64,000 nucleotides of DNA from Gordionus sp. m RMFG-2023 (GCF_954871325.1 NC_088777.1:24219366-24283365); one strand, 5' to 3'; counted from the stretch's first letter, positions 1 to 12,606 are shown. Translations and numbers: made by a program. Notes: a model not told the origin generated them from the letters alone.

Positions 1-120
1 TTGTATAGAAGGAATCATATTAAGTTTGTATAGAGGGAATCATATTAAGTTTGTATAGAAGGAATCGTATTAAGTTTGTTTAGAAGAAATCATATTAAGT
101 TTGTATAGAAAGAATCAACC
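1..120. repeat. 25-bp tandem repeat at left edge
   Basis: Four full units and part of a fifth of a 25-bp repeat (TTGTATAGAAGGAATCATAT plus TAAGT) start at the first base, so the array probably continues outside the window. Units differ by one to three bases. Confidence 0.9.
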
Positions 121-1041
121 AAATAAATTTTAAATAGCGAAGTTTCATCTATCAAAAATTTAACCCCAAACCTACCCGCATTGTACATAATCTAATAATT
201 TTACCCCTTACCCCTAGCCTTCCTCCTTATTTGCCCCCATCACTTCCTTTAAATAATTGTACGAATTTTAAATTTTAGAAAAATTTATTTTAAAATATCT
301 TAAATAAAAAAAGATATATTAATTTAAAAATATCTTAAATAAAAAATTAACCAATAAGAAAATGAACCAATCATAAAAAAATAACATAAAAACAATAGTT
401 TTCATAAAAAAATTACATAAAAAAAATCGCATAAAAAAATAACAAAAAATCGCATAAAAAAATAACAAAAAATAACATTAAAAAATAACAAAAATAATTG
501 CTCCTGAAAAGGTCTAACCAAAAAATTTATATATAAAAAATTTATTTTTAAAACAATTATCAATCAAAAATATTAAAAATAATAATATAACAAATTAAAA
601 AAAATTATTCAAATATTTATTAAAAATCCTTTAATAAAAATATATTCAAAAATATTTACGATCAAAAGATGTACCAGAAAAAAGTACGTAAAAAAAATTA
701 AAATATAAAAATATTTATATAATTCTCAAAAAAATATATAAAAAACATTGACAATCTTAAAAATATTACTTAAAAATATATCTAATAAGATCTTTAAATT
801 ACAAAAATAATTTCCTCTCAAATAAATATTAAATTAATATCAATTAAATAATAAATTAATCTATCAAATAAATAATAAATTTATTAATTTATAAAATAAA
901 ATACATTGCCTAAATAACTAATTCATCCTGCCTATCACCGTAACAAAATCAGGCAATGTGTACATTACCGAAAATAACACATTGACGGTAACATATATAT
1001 TGCCGAATATATCACATTGCCATTAACATATATATATATAT
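121..1041. other. AT-rich stretch without a gene
   Basis: Nothing coding is recognisable. Positions 400-490 hold a short A-rich repeat (AAAAAATAACAAAAAATCGC-like). Positions 936-1030 repeat the words AATGTGTACATTACCG and CACATTGCCATTAACATAT. These resemble the terminal repeats of the MITE at 60.86-61.17 kb and probably are a remnant of that family. Confidence 0.5.
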
Positions 1042-2766
1042 TAGGCCTATTCAAAAACGAATTCGAATCGAATAATTTACTATTTGAATTCGTACAAATA
1101 ATAAAATCTACTATTTGTATTCGATTCGAATTATTCGAATAATTCGAATTAATTTTTTTAATAAAATAAATTATACTCAAATATATAGACAAATTTTTTT
1201 ATTACAATTTGATTTTAAACAGAAAAAATTATAATAATATGTAATCAATAATTTGATAATAAATAATATATAATCAAGTTATAAACAAAATTAAAATGTA
1301 TATTATTAATTTATTTTATAATTTAAGCCAATTTTTAAGGCAAAGAGTTTTTCTTTTATTTTCTTCCTTATATGACATGCGGTTTTTTGACAATAAATTA
1401 GTTCCAACTGAGAAAAGCCTTTCACAAGCAATTGATGTTCCTTGTATAGATAGATAATCCCTTGCCATTTTCGAGAGCATGGGGATCCGATATGCATTTG
1501 CCTTCCACCACATACGTATCATTCTAATAATTTTTCTTAGTTTTAGAATTGAAGGATCTAAAATTTTTAAAATTTCTTTGGATATTAAATAAATTACATG
1601 GGCAAAGTATCGGATGTGCCCTATTTTTATTAATGGATATTTTAAAGAAAATGTATCAATAAATGTTTTATTATTAGTTGCATTATCTAAAAGTTATATG
1701 AAATTTTTATTCTCTAAATTATAAATTTTAATTATTTTAACAAAGGCTTTAAATATATTTTCACCTGAATGTGTTTTATTTATTGGACTGACATCCAAAA
1801 TTATGTTATTTATTTTAAAATTATCATCAATAAAATGGGCTGTTAGCCTTAAAAAGGAAACCTGTGTTGCTAGTCCAAATGTCAGATGAAAAATTAAACT
1901 GACTTTTATTTTTATATGTTTTTCCTTTACCAACTGTTCTTTATCTGCAAATATATTATACATGTCCAATTTAAAAGTATTGGAGCATAATGATTTTACA
2001 GAACAATCAAGAACACTTATAAAATTTTTAAAATCATTTGAATTAATAATTTTAAAAGGTATATTATTATTTATCAATAATTTTAATAAATTATCCTTAA
2101 AATTAATTTTTTTTTGAAGAATTTGGTGTAGACTTTAAAAAAATGTCAATTTTATTATTTTTTTTACTAAGGTGTGAATGAAACCTATTATATTGATTAA
2201 TAAGAGAAGAGGTTGTTTTGCCTTTACATTTTATAATACTCTTGCAATGATTGCTAGAAGCCTTTTCACCTTCTTTAAGGATTTGATATTGATCCCATAT
2301 GATTGCTCTCTTTTGTGAGGAAATTTTCTCATCTTCAACATCAAGCATAATTTCATCAGAAGCATTCTCCTCTAACGTAATTAGGTTAGCTAACAATAAT
2401 TATTGTTAGAGATGTAATATATTTTTATATACCTCTGGTTGTTTGTTAAATTTTTAATATAATTTATTATGAGATTCAAAAAATAAACTTTTCGTGAGAT
2501 TCAAAAAATGTGGCAAATAAAAATTAAATTTTCACTTCAGAAATTTTTAAATTTGTGCTAGAATCTTTATAAACACAAACACATCACCTGTCAGATTGGC
2601 AGGGCAACAAATAGAAATGGCAAATGTTAGATTTACTAAACAATCTATTAAATATTACGAATAATTCGTTTTATTCGAATCGAATAAATGATTATTCGTA
2701 TTCAGATAAAACAAATAATTTATTATTCGTATTCGTAATTATTCGATTTATTTTTGAATAGGCCTA
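1042..2766 (-). mobile_element. hAT transposon, family hAT-1, copy 1 (defective)
   Basis: Terminal inverted repeats TAGGCCTATTCAAAAA are flanked by an 8-bp duplication ATATATAT (1034-1041 and 2767-2774), as expected of hAT elements, although the target is simple sequence. On the minus strand 2396-2103 encodes a BED-type zinc-finger region in which the first zinc cysteine is replaced by serine (SSNHCK; the sister copy has TACNHCK). 2077-1694 encodes a middle piece. 1522-1316 encodes the C-terminal dimerisation motif with WWKANAYRIPMLSKMARDYL and ACERLFSVG. Most of the catalytic core is missing between these pieces, so this is a deleted, non-autonomous copy. It keeps the uninterrupted site (near 2028-2060) into which another hAT has inserted in copy 2 at 17.9-20.6 kb. 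Confidence 0.88.
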
Positions 2767-2849
2767 ATATATATAATTAAGGCGCTTTAAAAATAAATAA
2801 AGTGAATATTCGTATTAGGAAGATAAATAAATAAATTATTAATAAATAT

Positions 2850-4037
2850 CAGGGACCTGCAGGCCCGGCCCTAAATCCGGCCCGGGCCGGTCCTGGCCTA
2901 AAAAATTTTTTTTTAAACATATCCGGGCCGGGCCTAAAAAATTTTTTTTATCTAAATTTTTAGAATATATTTTACCAAAACACAAATAAAGGATTATCAC
3001 TTCTTAAAGTTTGTAATTGATTTTACTTAATATAAAGCATTTTTTTAATTGAAAAATTTGTTTTACACAAGTAAAATTCACAAATTATCATGAAGAAAGA
3101 GAAGCATATCTACCTTTTCAGGTTGAAGATTACTTCTTCTTTCTTCAAGAATTCTCCCAGTAGTGGAAAAATTCCGCTCACAGCTTGCACTTAAAGCAGG
3201 AATTGCCAATTTTCATCATCGGGTATTGACATATTACCAGAATTACCATCGCCCCATTTGTCATAAAACGATTCAATTCGTTTAACAACAGTCGTAATTT
3301 GACTGGTCGATGGTATTTCATTTACTTCCTGAGCCTCTTGTAATTTAATATAATCTTTTATATAGTTTTCCGTCATTTTGCGATCTGTCCCTGACTACAT
3401 ACGTAATTGCTTGAATTTGGGACAGAGAAAAGGAGAAATAAAATGATACTTGTGTAAAACAAATTTTTCAATTAAAAAATGCTTTATATTAAGTAAAATC
3501 AATTACAAACTTTAAGAAGTGATAATCCTTTATTTGATTGTTTTGGTAAAATATATTCTAAAAATTTAGATATGAATTATAAAAAAATATATTAATAATA
3601 CTTGAATATTGGAGCTTATTTAAGATATTCCTTTATTTGATTGTTTTGATAAAATATGTTGTAAAAATTTAGATATGAATTATAAAAAAATATATTAATA
3701 CTTTGAATAAATTTGCAGGAAATTAATAATTAGATCGATCTGTGGGTTGTTAGGTAGTGTTAACCATCACCCAATATTATATTAATCATAACTATAATAT
3801 AATATAATCTTATAACCATTAACTCATAATGTAAAAATTTTTATAAAAAATATTAAGGCCCGGCCCGGGTTTAACAATCTTCAGCCCGGCCCGGATATAT
3901 TTAAAAAAAATTTTTAGGCCCGGCCCGGATATGTTTAAAAAAATATTTTTTTTAGGCCCGGCCCAGCCCAGGTATATTTAAAAAATTTAAAATACGGCCC
4001 GGCCCTGCCCGGGTAGGGCCGGGCCTGCAGGTCTCTG
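2850..4037 (-). mobile_element. hAT-2 element with GC-rich ends (non-autonomous)
   Basis: Ends read CAGGGACCTGCAGGCCCGGCCC and CAGAGACCTGCAGGCCCGGCCC in inverted orientation, flanked by ATAAATAT / ATAAATTT (7 of 8 match). The outer ~90-180 bp of each end is a run of CCCGGCC/GGGCCGGG words separated by T-rich or A-rich tracts, in strong contrast to the AT-rich surroundings. Inside, on the minus strand about 3180-3060, is a hAT C-terminal signature: SASCERNFSTTGRILEERR, then QPEKVDMLLFLHDNL and a stop. 3376-3191 is the adjoining acidic linker. The rest of the transposase is absent, so this is a deletion derivative. Relatives lie at 21.08, 29.13, 54.2 and 59.6-60.1 kb. Confidence 0.85.
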
Positions 4038-4566
4038 ATAAATTTATAAAAAAATATTTAAAATAAATTGTAGAAAATAACAAATTTATTATAAAAGATA
4101 AAGCGATATTCCATTTAATAATTATATAATTAGTAAATAATAATAAATCAGCATCATAAATCAGCATTATTTTTTAATATTATTAATTTTTCAAATGATT
4201 TATCGTTCAATCTTTGACGATTTGGTCTATTAACCATAGCTAAATAATCTTTCAACGGGGGCTGAGGAGGGTAATATTGTGTTATATTTAATAAATATTT
4301 CTTTTATATATTTATAACTATTTAACATATTTATACTCCGCCTGTCATCTTTCATATAATTTAGGACCTTTATTTCAATATCATTTATTGAATTATTAGA
4401 ATTGGATGTGTTACTTTTAAAAAGTAATAATCATCTTCATCAATTGAAGATTTTGTTGAAGTATTAATTTCAATATTATTTTTAAAAACAATTAAAACTT
4501 CATGTAATAACAAATCCTGAAGGAATTTTTTTTCTTTTTCACCATCAATCCAACGGTTCCACGTCT

Positions 4567-5130
4567 TTATAGAGAAACCATTATAGAGAATGTATTTTAT
4601 AGAGAAACATTTATAGAGAAAACAATTATAGAGAATGCATTTATAGAGAATTGTTTTATAGAGAATGTAGTTTATAGAGAATGTAGTTTATAGAGAATGT
4701 TTTATAAAGAATGTTTTATAAAGAATGTTTTATATAGAGAATAATTTTTATAGAGAATTAATTTATAGAGAATGATTTTATAGAGAATGCCATTTATAGA
4801 GAATCGTTTTATAGAGAATGCCGTTTATAGAGAATGGTTTTAGAGAGAATGTAATTTATAGAGAATGATTTTAAAGAGAATTATTTTATAGAGAATGTCC
4901 TTTATATAGAATGACTTCAAAGAGAATGATTTTATAGAGAATGTCCTTTATATAGAATGACTTCAAAGAGAATTGTTTATAGAGAATGATTTTAAAGAGA
5001 ATTACTTTTCTAGAGAATTATTTTGTGGAGAATTATATTGTATAAAATTACATTGTAGAGAATTATTTTGTAGAGAATTATTTGTAGATCTTGATTTTAT
5101 AGAGAAATATTATATATGGGACAATTATAG
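4567..5130 (+). repeat. Left arm of the MULE: TTTATAGAGAATG tandem array
   Basis: About 40 degenerate units of 12-16 bp built on TTATAGAGAATG. Spacing varies and units degrade toward the inner end. An open frame of 76 codons from 4973 is a by-product of the repeat and not a gene. Confidence 0.9.
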
Positions 5131-5783
5131 AGTTCAAAAATTTTATGCGGGATTTGAAAAAAACACCCCCCCCCCCTTTCAACAGAAAAGTTTGAATAAA
5201 TAATTAGTCCTAATGATACGAAGAAATTTAAATATTAATGATAATTATACTTGCTTATAACCAGATCTATCTACCAATAATAAAAGGACACTTAACCATT
5301 CAAACAATGTTAAACAGGACCTTTTACCACAGGGTAAGGGGTTATAATTCAAGTTAGACATTGAAATAGGGGTAGTTTGTATTTGGAATTCCGTTATGTT
5401 TAACAAGTGCAAAAAACCTATAAAAAACATTTTAAACTTTTTGATTCATCTTTCTCTAAACTGATAAGGAGTTTACGGCTTGTGATAAGAAATTTTCATT
5501 TTACTAAAATCAATTTAGAGAAAAAGGTGTATTATTTTAAATTTTGTCTATGTATAATTTTTAGGTAAGAGTTTGAACTATCATTTTGTATTTTGTAAAT
5601 TCAGATACAATTATTTTTGGACCTATGATGATTTCGACAGAAATTGATCCAACAACCCCCTAGTGTTCCCTCCTACCATGTGAATATTAGACAGTACTCT
5701 AGTGATCTTAACTTAATTTTGGTAAGGCGATAGTTTGATGGGTATTGTTTTGTTTTTTGTTGTTATTTGCATTTAATGTTTAG

Positions 5784-6139
5784 TATTTCATTATGGAATT
5801 GCTATGATTCCACTCTGATGCGAGCTCCAAATACCAACAATGCAGTAGAAGGTTGGCACCGGAGTTTTTCTTCCCATATAAGTTCCCATCATCCAACCAT
5901 TTGGAAATTTATATTATATTAAAATATTTTAAAAATCTTATTTAATTTTTAGCTCTCAAAGATGAAGATAGCTTTAATTGCTATAAATTAGAGCAATATT
6001 CTTTGGGACTATTGGCTCCACTCTCAAAAAAACAATATCGGGAAAGAGCTCAACGGGTATATATAGTCGAAGATTACTATTCAAGGCCCATGTTAGATTA
6101 CCTAAGGGCATTGTCTCACAATATTAATTTAAATGTTTA
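5784..6139 (+). pseudogene. MULE transposase C-terminal fragment
   Basis: After an acceptor-like TTTAG at about 5783 the plus strand reads SLWNCYDSTLMRAPNTNN, then NAVEGWHRSFSSH and HHPTIWKF. The NN-x-EGWH and HP-x-W pattern marks the C-terminal half of MULE transposases seen in animals. After a short AT-rich gap with an acceptor-like TTTTTAG ending at 5952, reading resumes with LKDEDSFNCYKLEQYSLG and LDYLRALSHNINLNV and a stop at 6139. No good GT donor is visible before the gap, so either the intron has decayed or the copy is disrupted there. The zinc finger and catalytic domain of the family are missing. Confidence 0.7.
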
Positions 6140-6469
6140 AATTATATTTTTAAAATTATATATTTTGGATTATGGAACTATTTTGAATTAATTTTATTTG
6201 GTCGAAAAAATTTGAAAATTTGAATAAAGAATTTATGCAATAAAATGTTAAGTTATTAAGATTATTACTAACTTAGTAATTATTTATTTTTGTGAATAAC
6301 TTAATTTTTCCAACTTATCTTATTGCTTTCCAAGTGATGGTGTAGGACATTGCTTTTTTGGAAATTTTTCTTAAGCCTACTTTGATGTTTTCCTTTTCTA
6401 AATGTATTTGATATTTCGCATCAAATATATATAATAATAAAATATTCTACATTGTAATTAAAAAAAATC

Positions 6470-6600
6470 TCAAAGCCTCTTATTGAGTAGATTTTCCAGA
6501 TTAAATATCCTTAGCCTCTTATTGAGTAGATTTTCCAGATTAAATATCCTTAGCCTCTTATTGAGTAAATTTTCCAAATAAATATCCTTAAATATATTTT
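6470..6600. repeat. 38-bp tandem repeat inside the MULE
   Basis: Three units, the third shortened, of a 38-bp repeat starting CTCTTATTGAGTAGATTTTC. It lies just inside the right arm. Confidence 0.85.
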
Positions 6601-6639
6601 TAATAAAGAAAATTTATTTCTAAAATAATTCATTTTCTA

Positions 6640-7263
6640 TAAAATCATTCTCTGTAAAATTCTTCAATAAAAAATTATTAATCCTTCCCTATAAAATAAT
6701 TCGCACTAAAACAATTCTCTGTAAAACAATTCTCTGTAAAACAATTCTCTGTAAAACAATTCTCTGTAAAACAATTCTCTGTAAAACAATTCTCTGTAAA
6801 ACAATTCTCTGTAAAACAATTCTCTGTAAAACAATTCTCTGCAAAAATATTCTCTATAAAATCATTCTCTATAAAAGAGATTCTCTATAAAAGAGATTCT
6901 CTATAAAAGAGATTCTCTATAAAATCATTCTCTGTAAATGAGATTCTCTATAAACGACATTCTCTATAATTGTTTTCTCTTTAAAAGTTTCTCTATAAAA
7001 TAAATTCTCTATAAAATCATTCTCTATAAACGAGATTCTCTACAAAATTATTCTCTATAAAGGAGATTCTCTACAAAATCATTCTCTATAAATGAAATTC
7101 TCTATAAACGACATTCTCCATAATTGTTTTCTCTTTAAAAGTTTCTCTACAAAATAAATTCTCTATAAAATCATTCTCTATAAACGATATTCTTTATAAA
7201 CGACATTCTCTATAAAGGTTTCTCTATATTTGCATTCTCTATAAAAGATTCTCTGTAAAGACG
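6640..7263 (-). repeat. Right arm of the MULE: CATTCTCTATAAA tandem array
   Basis: Tandem units complementary to the left arm. 6712-6840 is a nearly perfect run of the 15-bp unit GTAAAACAATTCTCT, about nine copies, which suggests recent local amplification. The outer part has a two-unit pattern (GAGATTCTCTATAAA / CATTCTCTATAAA). Confidence 0.9.
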
Positions 7264-9480
7264 GGATACCAATCCAACGATTTTTAAAATAGGGATGAGA
7301 AATAGTTGCCAAAAATGCACTTTTAAAATTGTTATCAAAATCATATATATTTTTAAATCTTTTATTTAAATAATTTCCTATGGCAATAGCTAATGGTTTG
7401 CAAAATTGTAGATGAATTAAATTTATAATTTTTTTTAACGACATTTAAATTTGGAGCTGATTCTCCATAATAGCAGTTGATTTCACTCTGTATTTTGTCA
7501 ATCGATATAGCCAATGGGGACATTATATTGCAATATTCTTCTAAATATTGAATTTCAATATCTCTTAATTTAGGAAATTCTAATTTTTGACATAATTTAG
7601 GAAGTTCGCCTTTAAATTTTAATAAACTATGAAGACTATCATACAAACTATTCCATCTAGTGCAACAAGGTGTAACTAATTGATTTCCTAAAACTGCTTT
7701 GAGTTCTGCAGTTTTAGGCCTATTATTTGCATTCCATAGCTTAGTACATTTAGCTATTGCAGGATGATGAATTTTAGAAATGTTAGGAGAATCCTTAATA
7801 GCTCTCTCGACATCTGTTGTGGCAATTAGACTTATCGTCTGGCACAACCAACGAATGTGTTGAGGCAATGTTATTGAGGCTTCTTTAGACCCTTAAATAA
7901 ACAAATAAACAATTTTATTTGAATAAAATTTTTTACTAAATTTACAATATCATAATAAATTTTAAAGAAGTATTAAATAATACTTTCAATGATTTCGAAT
8001 TCTATACATTCATCATCATTGATGTCAAAGTCATTCTCTACAGCTTCCATAGAATATCCAAACTCCTTGAAAGCTGTATTAAAGTTAGAGCCGTTATCTG
8101 TAACAGTTGCTATAACTTTTTCGTCAATACCAAAGTCATGATGAATTTCTTTATTATGATCATCTTGAAGTACTTCAAAAAATTTGCCATTAAGTATGCT
8201 TAGTTTAAATTTATTGTTATAATTTTCGGTTGAAGAATCATCTGAAGACGAAGATAAACATATTATTCTATTTTCTTTTTCCATAATTTTAAAATAGACA
8301 GATATAAAACGATTCAAATATGGTAGTTCTAATTGTTAGAAAATTGCTATATGACGACCAACGTCATATATCAAAAATTATCTTAAAATATTTAAATTTT
8401 GATTAAATTTTTCATTTAAATCTTAAAACAATATCATTTTAAATTTTAATACTATTTAATTAACCAATATAAATTTTTTTGTATCTGTATCTTTTTGAAT
8501 ACAAAGTTGGTTAAGATACAAATACTTTTAAATAATACTTAGACAGAGTTGGGCAGGTCCTCCGGAAAAAGAATCTAGATACAGATACAGATTCTTTATA
8601 AAAAATGAATCTTAGATACAGATACTAGTATCCTGTTCAAAATATCAAAAAGATACAAGATAAAAGATACTTGTATCTTTTACTAAATTAGAGTATCTTA
8701 AATACTAGATACTTTTAAATTATCATTACCAATTAAATTAGAATAGTTTATAAAATACAATTTATATTATTTATATGTGAAGAACATAGTAATAATGTAT
8801 ATTTGCAATAATTAATAAAATATTTATTGATGAATTAATTATAATAACCAGGGATTTTAATATTAATTTTTGTCCATTAATAGCTTAAACAGAGAAGGGA
8901 GAGTAGTATATTTAATGGGAGTTGAAAATGTGCAAATAAGAAAAAAAATTAAATCAAAGATTTATTAGAATTTGCAGGTTATTTTTTGTGTTGTTTTAAA
9001 TATAGCTTATATTCGGAGTATATGGCTAAATGGAATCTCTAAAAAAAATAATACTAGTTTTATTTTATTCATTATCTTTAATAAGTATTTTTCATTACTT
9101 GTTTGTGATATTTATGTATTTTTTAAATTAGTTTTATTTTCTAGTATGAGTTATTAAATCTTGCATTTGTAATATCATATATATATACATTTAATTCTCT
9201 TTTAAATTTTTTAATATATTTCTTGCAAAATCATTGTACAACATTATATTATTTAATTATTTCTTTAATGCATTTTAAATTGATTAAATTTTGTAGATAA
9301 ATACTGTAATATAATTTTACTTATATCATAAATAAATAAAAGTAACTAATAAAGTTAAATTCTACCTTATTATAATTATTTTTTAAGAGACTTTTAAAAT
9401 TATCTAATATTATATATCAATTTTAGCTTAAATATTTCCTCTAATAAGAACTTGCTAAAATAATTAAATATAAAATATAT

Positions 9481-12400
9481 TAGGGATGTGCCGATATTTT
9501 TTATCGAACCGATATTTCACCCATTATCAATTATCGGTCAATATTATAAAATTTGATCCGATATAAAAATGGCTTCTTTAACAAAAATAAAATGTTATAA
9601 AATTAAAAAAATAGTTATATCTAAAATCATTTATTTTTATAAATAAAATTGAAATCCATTTTTATGTATATTTTTTTAATAATAATATTTAATTAATAAA
9701 CATTCTACCATATTGTTATTTTTTTGCGCATTCTGTTTATAAAAGTGTGCGATAATCTCTTCAGAATCTGTTTTTAGTGAAGCTGGTGATATTGACAGTT
9801 ACTATCGCCGCAAGCTGACCTCTGATCAGTGGCCCCTACACTTTTTGAGCGAATGAAGCAGAATACCCCCATGAAAAGTATCCCCCCCCTCGAAAAAATG
9901 ATAATTATGACACCCATAAATATCAAAAATAATTTTTATTGCATCAATTTTTAATATATAATATAAATAAAATGCAAAAAATATAACTTTATAAATATTA
10001 TTTTTAAATTAATAATTTAGATAAATTAGGGGAAGAGAAAGCGAGAGAATTTATAATTTCATCAGTATTTAATTGTTTAAATAAAAAATTTTCCATTGAT
10101 AATATGGTTAAATTATTGAGAAAAGAATCTTTCATGGTACTGCGCAGTCTTGTTTTAATTAATTTAATTTTACTCATGACTCTTTCAGCAGTACATGAGG
10201 TTGTGGGAATGGTTAATAAATATTTATATAAAATTCTTAAATTAGGGAAAGCAGAAAAATTTAAAAATAAACGATAAGGTAAAATAAATGAATAGTTTTT
10301 CCAATCTGAATCGTAAGTCCCTGAATTATCATTATCATCAGAAGAAGCTAAATAATGTATTGGTAAAAATATTTTAATTAAATAAATTTACAATTCTCAG
10401 AATCTGACAAATCTTTAGATTCTTGAACCTCTAGGTCATGAGTAATAATTACATTCCCCATTTTGGCCATCTTGTAAATATTTCTAAACTTCAACATTTC
10501 TTCGAAAATTTGACTTGAATTTAAATTGTAAAATTCACAGATATCCCTCGATATCTTCTTTAATAATTGATTTTTCTGTCATTCCCTTTGGCGTAAAAAA
10601 TGATGTTTGATGTAAAAATTTCATTGAATCATCATTAAATCTTTCGTTAAACTGCATAATAATTAAATAGAGTGGAGCATAAAACACACCTATTTTAAAG
10701 CTAAAAAAAATTTATATATTTAATGATGAAAGTATATATACCTCTCCTTTTTGAATTGTAATGTTTGAAGTCTATAACTTTCAAAATCAAAAGGTAGATT
10801 TCTCTCCTTCATAAAATCTTGCGCCTTTGAAAAAACATCCAAAAATTCAGTGTTATTATCTATTAGATTAAAAAATAATTAAGACAATAATTTATATTAT
10901 ACTTCTCAAATTAATCAAGCAATCTTTTGCCAATTGAATTTGATTTATTGCATACCCTATATCCTTCGAAATGGTTTGCAATTTTGTACAAGCCAAACTT
11001 GTTATCAACAATATTTTATCCAAAATACAAAGTGATAAGATAAAATCAAATTTTTCTATTCTAAAGACTATAGCACTAGCCATAGTGGAAGTGGCAGGAT
11101 CTTCAGAATCCTTTAAATTTGTTAAAGCTGCCCTCAAGGCATCATAAAGTTGAAAAAAAATTTACAATAGCTTTATATGACGATAGCCAGCTTCTAAATA
11201 AAAAAAATATTTAAAATTTAAATAAATAAGGAACTATTACCGAGTGGTATTCTTGACGCGTAGAAATCGTTGCGATTTTTTCAGATCTTTACACTGAAAT
11301 TTTTTGAGTACCTCATATCTTTTTACACCATTAAAATAGACATAAATTTCATCTAGTATTCCTAGAACATTTCGAATTAATTGATTGGCATCGATGACAA
11401 TAACACCAAATAAAAGCTGCCTTTGGCGCCTCTGCTCTAATCAAGCTTGCACACCATTGAATCTTCCACTCATGTTTGAGGCGCCATCATAACTTTGCCC
11501 AACTAGATATTCAAGGGGTAAATTCATCGAGCCAAGTTTGGATATTATATTATGCTTTATATCGAGACCTGTGGTATTTCCCGTACAATATATGTCAATC
11601 AGTCTTTCAACAGACTTCGGCGTCTCACTATTTTCAACATATCTTACTATCAAAGCTATTGCTTCTGATTTCGAAACATCGTATGTGGCATCAACTATGA
11701 TTGAAAAGCACTTGTTAAATGTAATCCATTTTGAATTTTTTTTATAACCATATTTTTCATGGTTTCAATGAGAATGTTTATGTTATTTTATTATATGATA
11801 ATAGGTTTGAATATAATTTCGTTTTTAATCCCTTATTTTTTTTTATCCTTATTTCTTTCTTCATTTTGATGTATATACATTTTTAGTATAGGTTCAGAAT
11901 CTGCAATAAGCTTAATAAGGGCCATCATATTGCCTTCTTGTTGTCTGTTCCCCCAGAAGGCTTGGTTACGAGATATTAAATAAAATTTACTAAACATCGA
12001 CCAAAATTTCCGTCAATATTTTAAATTAAATATTAAGTGGTGGGGGGGGGGGGTCTTATTATTACATTTATAAACCAGAAATCACATGATCGAGATGGAT
12101 GTAAAAAAAAAATTTTTTTAAAAAATTTTAAAAAAAAAGAAGTACCCCCACTCAAATTTACTGAAGCAGTTGCTTCGGACCCCCCCCCCCCCACCCCCGT
12201 TGTAGGGGGCCCTGCCTTTGATAAATTGGAAATATTGGTATTACTATAAAGAAATCTTCGCTATATTAATGTTAAATATTATTTTAAATATTTATTTCAA
12301 ATTTCATAATATAATTGTTTATTAATTAATATGTATATAGATTATTGTTATTACTTGTTATATAAAAGTGATTTAACAATAAAAATATTTTATATAATTT

Positions 12401-12606
12401 TAGAATTGCAATTGAATTGAATATAAACTATAACTGATCATTATAATATATTTAAATGACATAAGTTATGGTATAGTTAAATTATAGATGTTATACTAAT
12501 AAAAAGTATATTAAAAATTAAAACCATTGGTTTTTTTACAGAATACAAAACTATATATGATATCGGATCGGATCGACCTCCAAAAAGTGGTATCGGTACA
12601 CATCTA
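9481..12606 (-). mobile_element. hAT-5 element, interrupted by hAT-6
   Basis: The ends are TAGGGATGTGCCGATA and, inverted, TAGATGTGTACCGATA, with ATCGG-rich subterminal sequence (flanks AAATATAT / AAAGTTAT, 6 of 8). Only the hAT C-terminal region survives: SESVFSEAGDIDS-like coding about 9785-9826, resuming after the insertion at 12223 with the DKLEILV-like block. The second copy at 51.0-51.8 kb is uninterrupted here and shows the original order. Confidence 0.8.
9827..12214 (-). mobile_element. hAT-6 element (ZMYM1/DUF4371-like transposase), nested in hAT-5
   Basis: The ends are CAGTGGCCCCTACA and, inverted, CAGGGCCCCCTACA. The duplication is CCTCTGAT (9819-9826) / CCTTTGAT (12215-12222), and the hAT-5 copy at 51 kb shows the same site without an insert. 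Minus-strand pieces: 11653-11441 with LVGQSYDGASNMSGRFNGVQ, the conserved core word of the DUF4371/ZMYM1-like hAT transposases; 11137-10892 with a leucine-rich helical segment; more decayed coding near 10620-10020. Poly-C and poly-G runs of 9-13 bases lie near both ends. Many breaks make it inactive. Confidence 0.82.

Larger units (their letters stand above)
4556..7269 (+). mobile_element. Foldback/NOF-like MULE with tandem-repeat arms
   Basis: A 2.7-kb insertion in the hAT-3 coding sequence. Both sides carry CAATCCAACG (4546-4555 and 7270-7279), matching the 9-10 bp target duplication expected of Mutator-like elements. The outermost bases are inverted repeats, GTTCCACGTCTTTATAG against GTATCCCGTCTTTACAG (13 of 17). 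Each end continues into a long array of short tandem repeats (TTTATAGAGAATG-like on the left, its complement CATTCTCTATAAA on the right). The arms could therefore fold on each other over about 560-620 bp, the architecture known from Drosophila Foldback/NOF. The centre encodes the C-terminal part of a MULE transposase on the plus strand (5784-6139). The catalytic DDE part was not found, so this copy looks non-autonomous. Confidence 0.82.
4165..8340 (-). mobile_element. hAT-3 transposon, split by a MULE insertion
   Basis: Minus-strand hAT transposase in pieces. 8317-7973 joins an N-terminal acidic and BED-leader segment directly to the catalytic region (FGIDEKVIATVTDNGSNF), so the zinc finger itself has been deleted. 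A possible 81-bp intron (donor GTATTA near 7977, acceptor TTTAAG at about 7896) leads into 7895-7270 with LPQHIRWLCQTISLIATTDV, CCTRWNSLYDSL and ISHPYFKNRWI. After the MULE, 4545-4170 carries the C-terminal end ([20 protein letters not shown]). The reading resumes where it left off across the insertion, which shows the two halves were one element. I could not settle its own terminal repeats. Confidence 0.75.

Noticed and set aside
4973-5203. Plus-strand open frame with repeated ELFCREL words
   Set aside because: It is a translation of the TTATAGAGAATT tandem array of the MULE arm; the repetition in the peptide follows from the DNA repeat.
6712-6840. Evenly spaced short repeats suggesting a CRISPR array
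   Set aside because: Units are contiguous 15-mers without unique spacers, inside a eukaryotic MULE arm.
8972-9157. Plus-strand 61-codon hydrophobic frame
   Set aside because: Composition is typical of AT-rich random frames, and the segment is part of the hAT-4 flank duplicated at 52 kb where the frame is not kept.
12037-12249. Plus-strand frame with poly-glycine and poly-proline
   Set aside because: Caused by poly-G and poly-C runs at the end of hAT-6.
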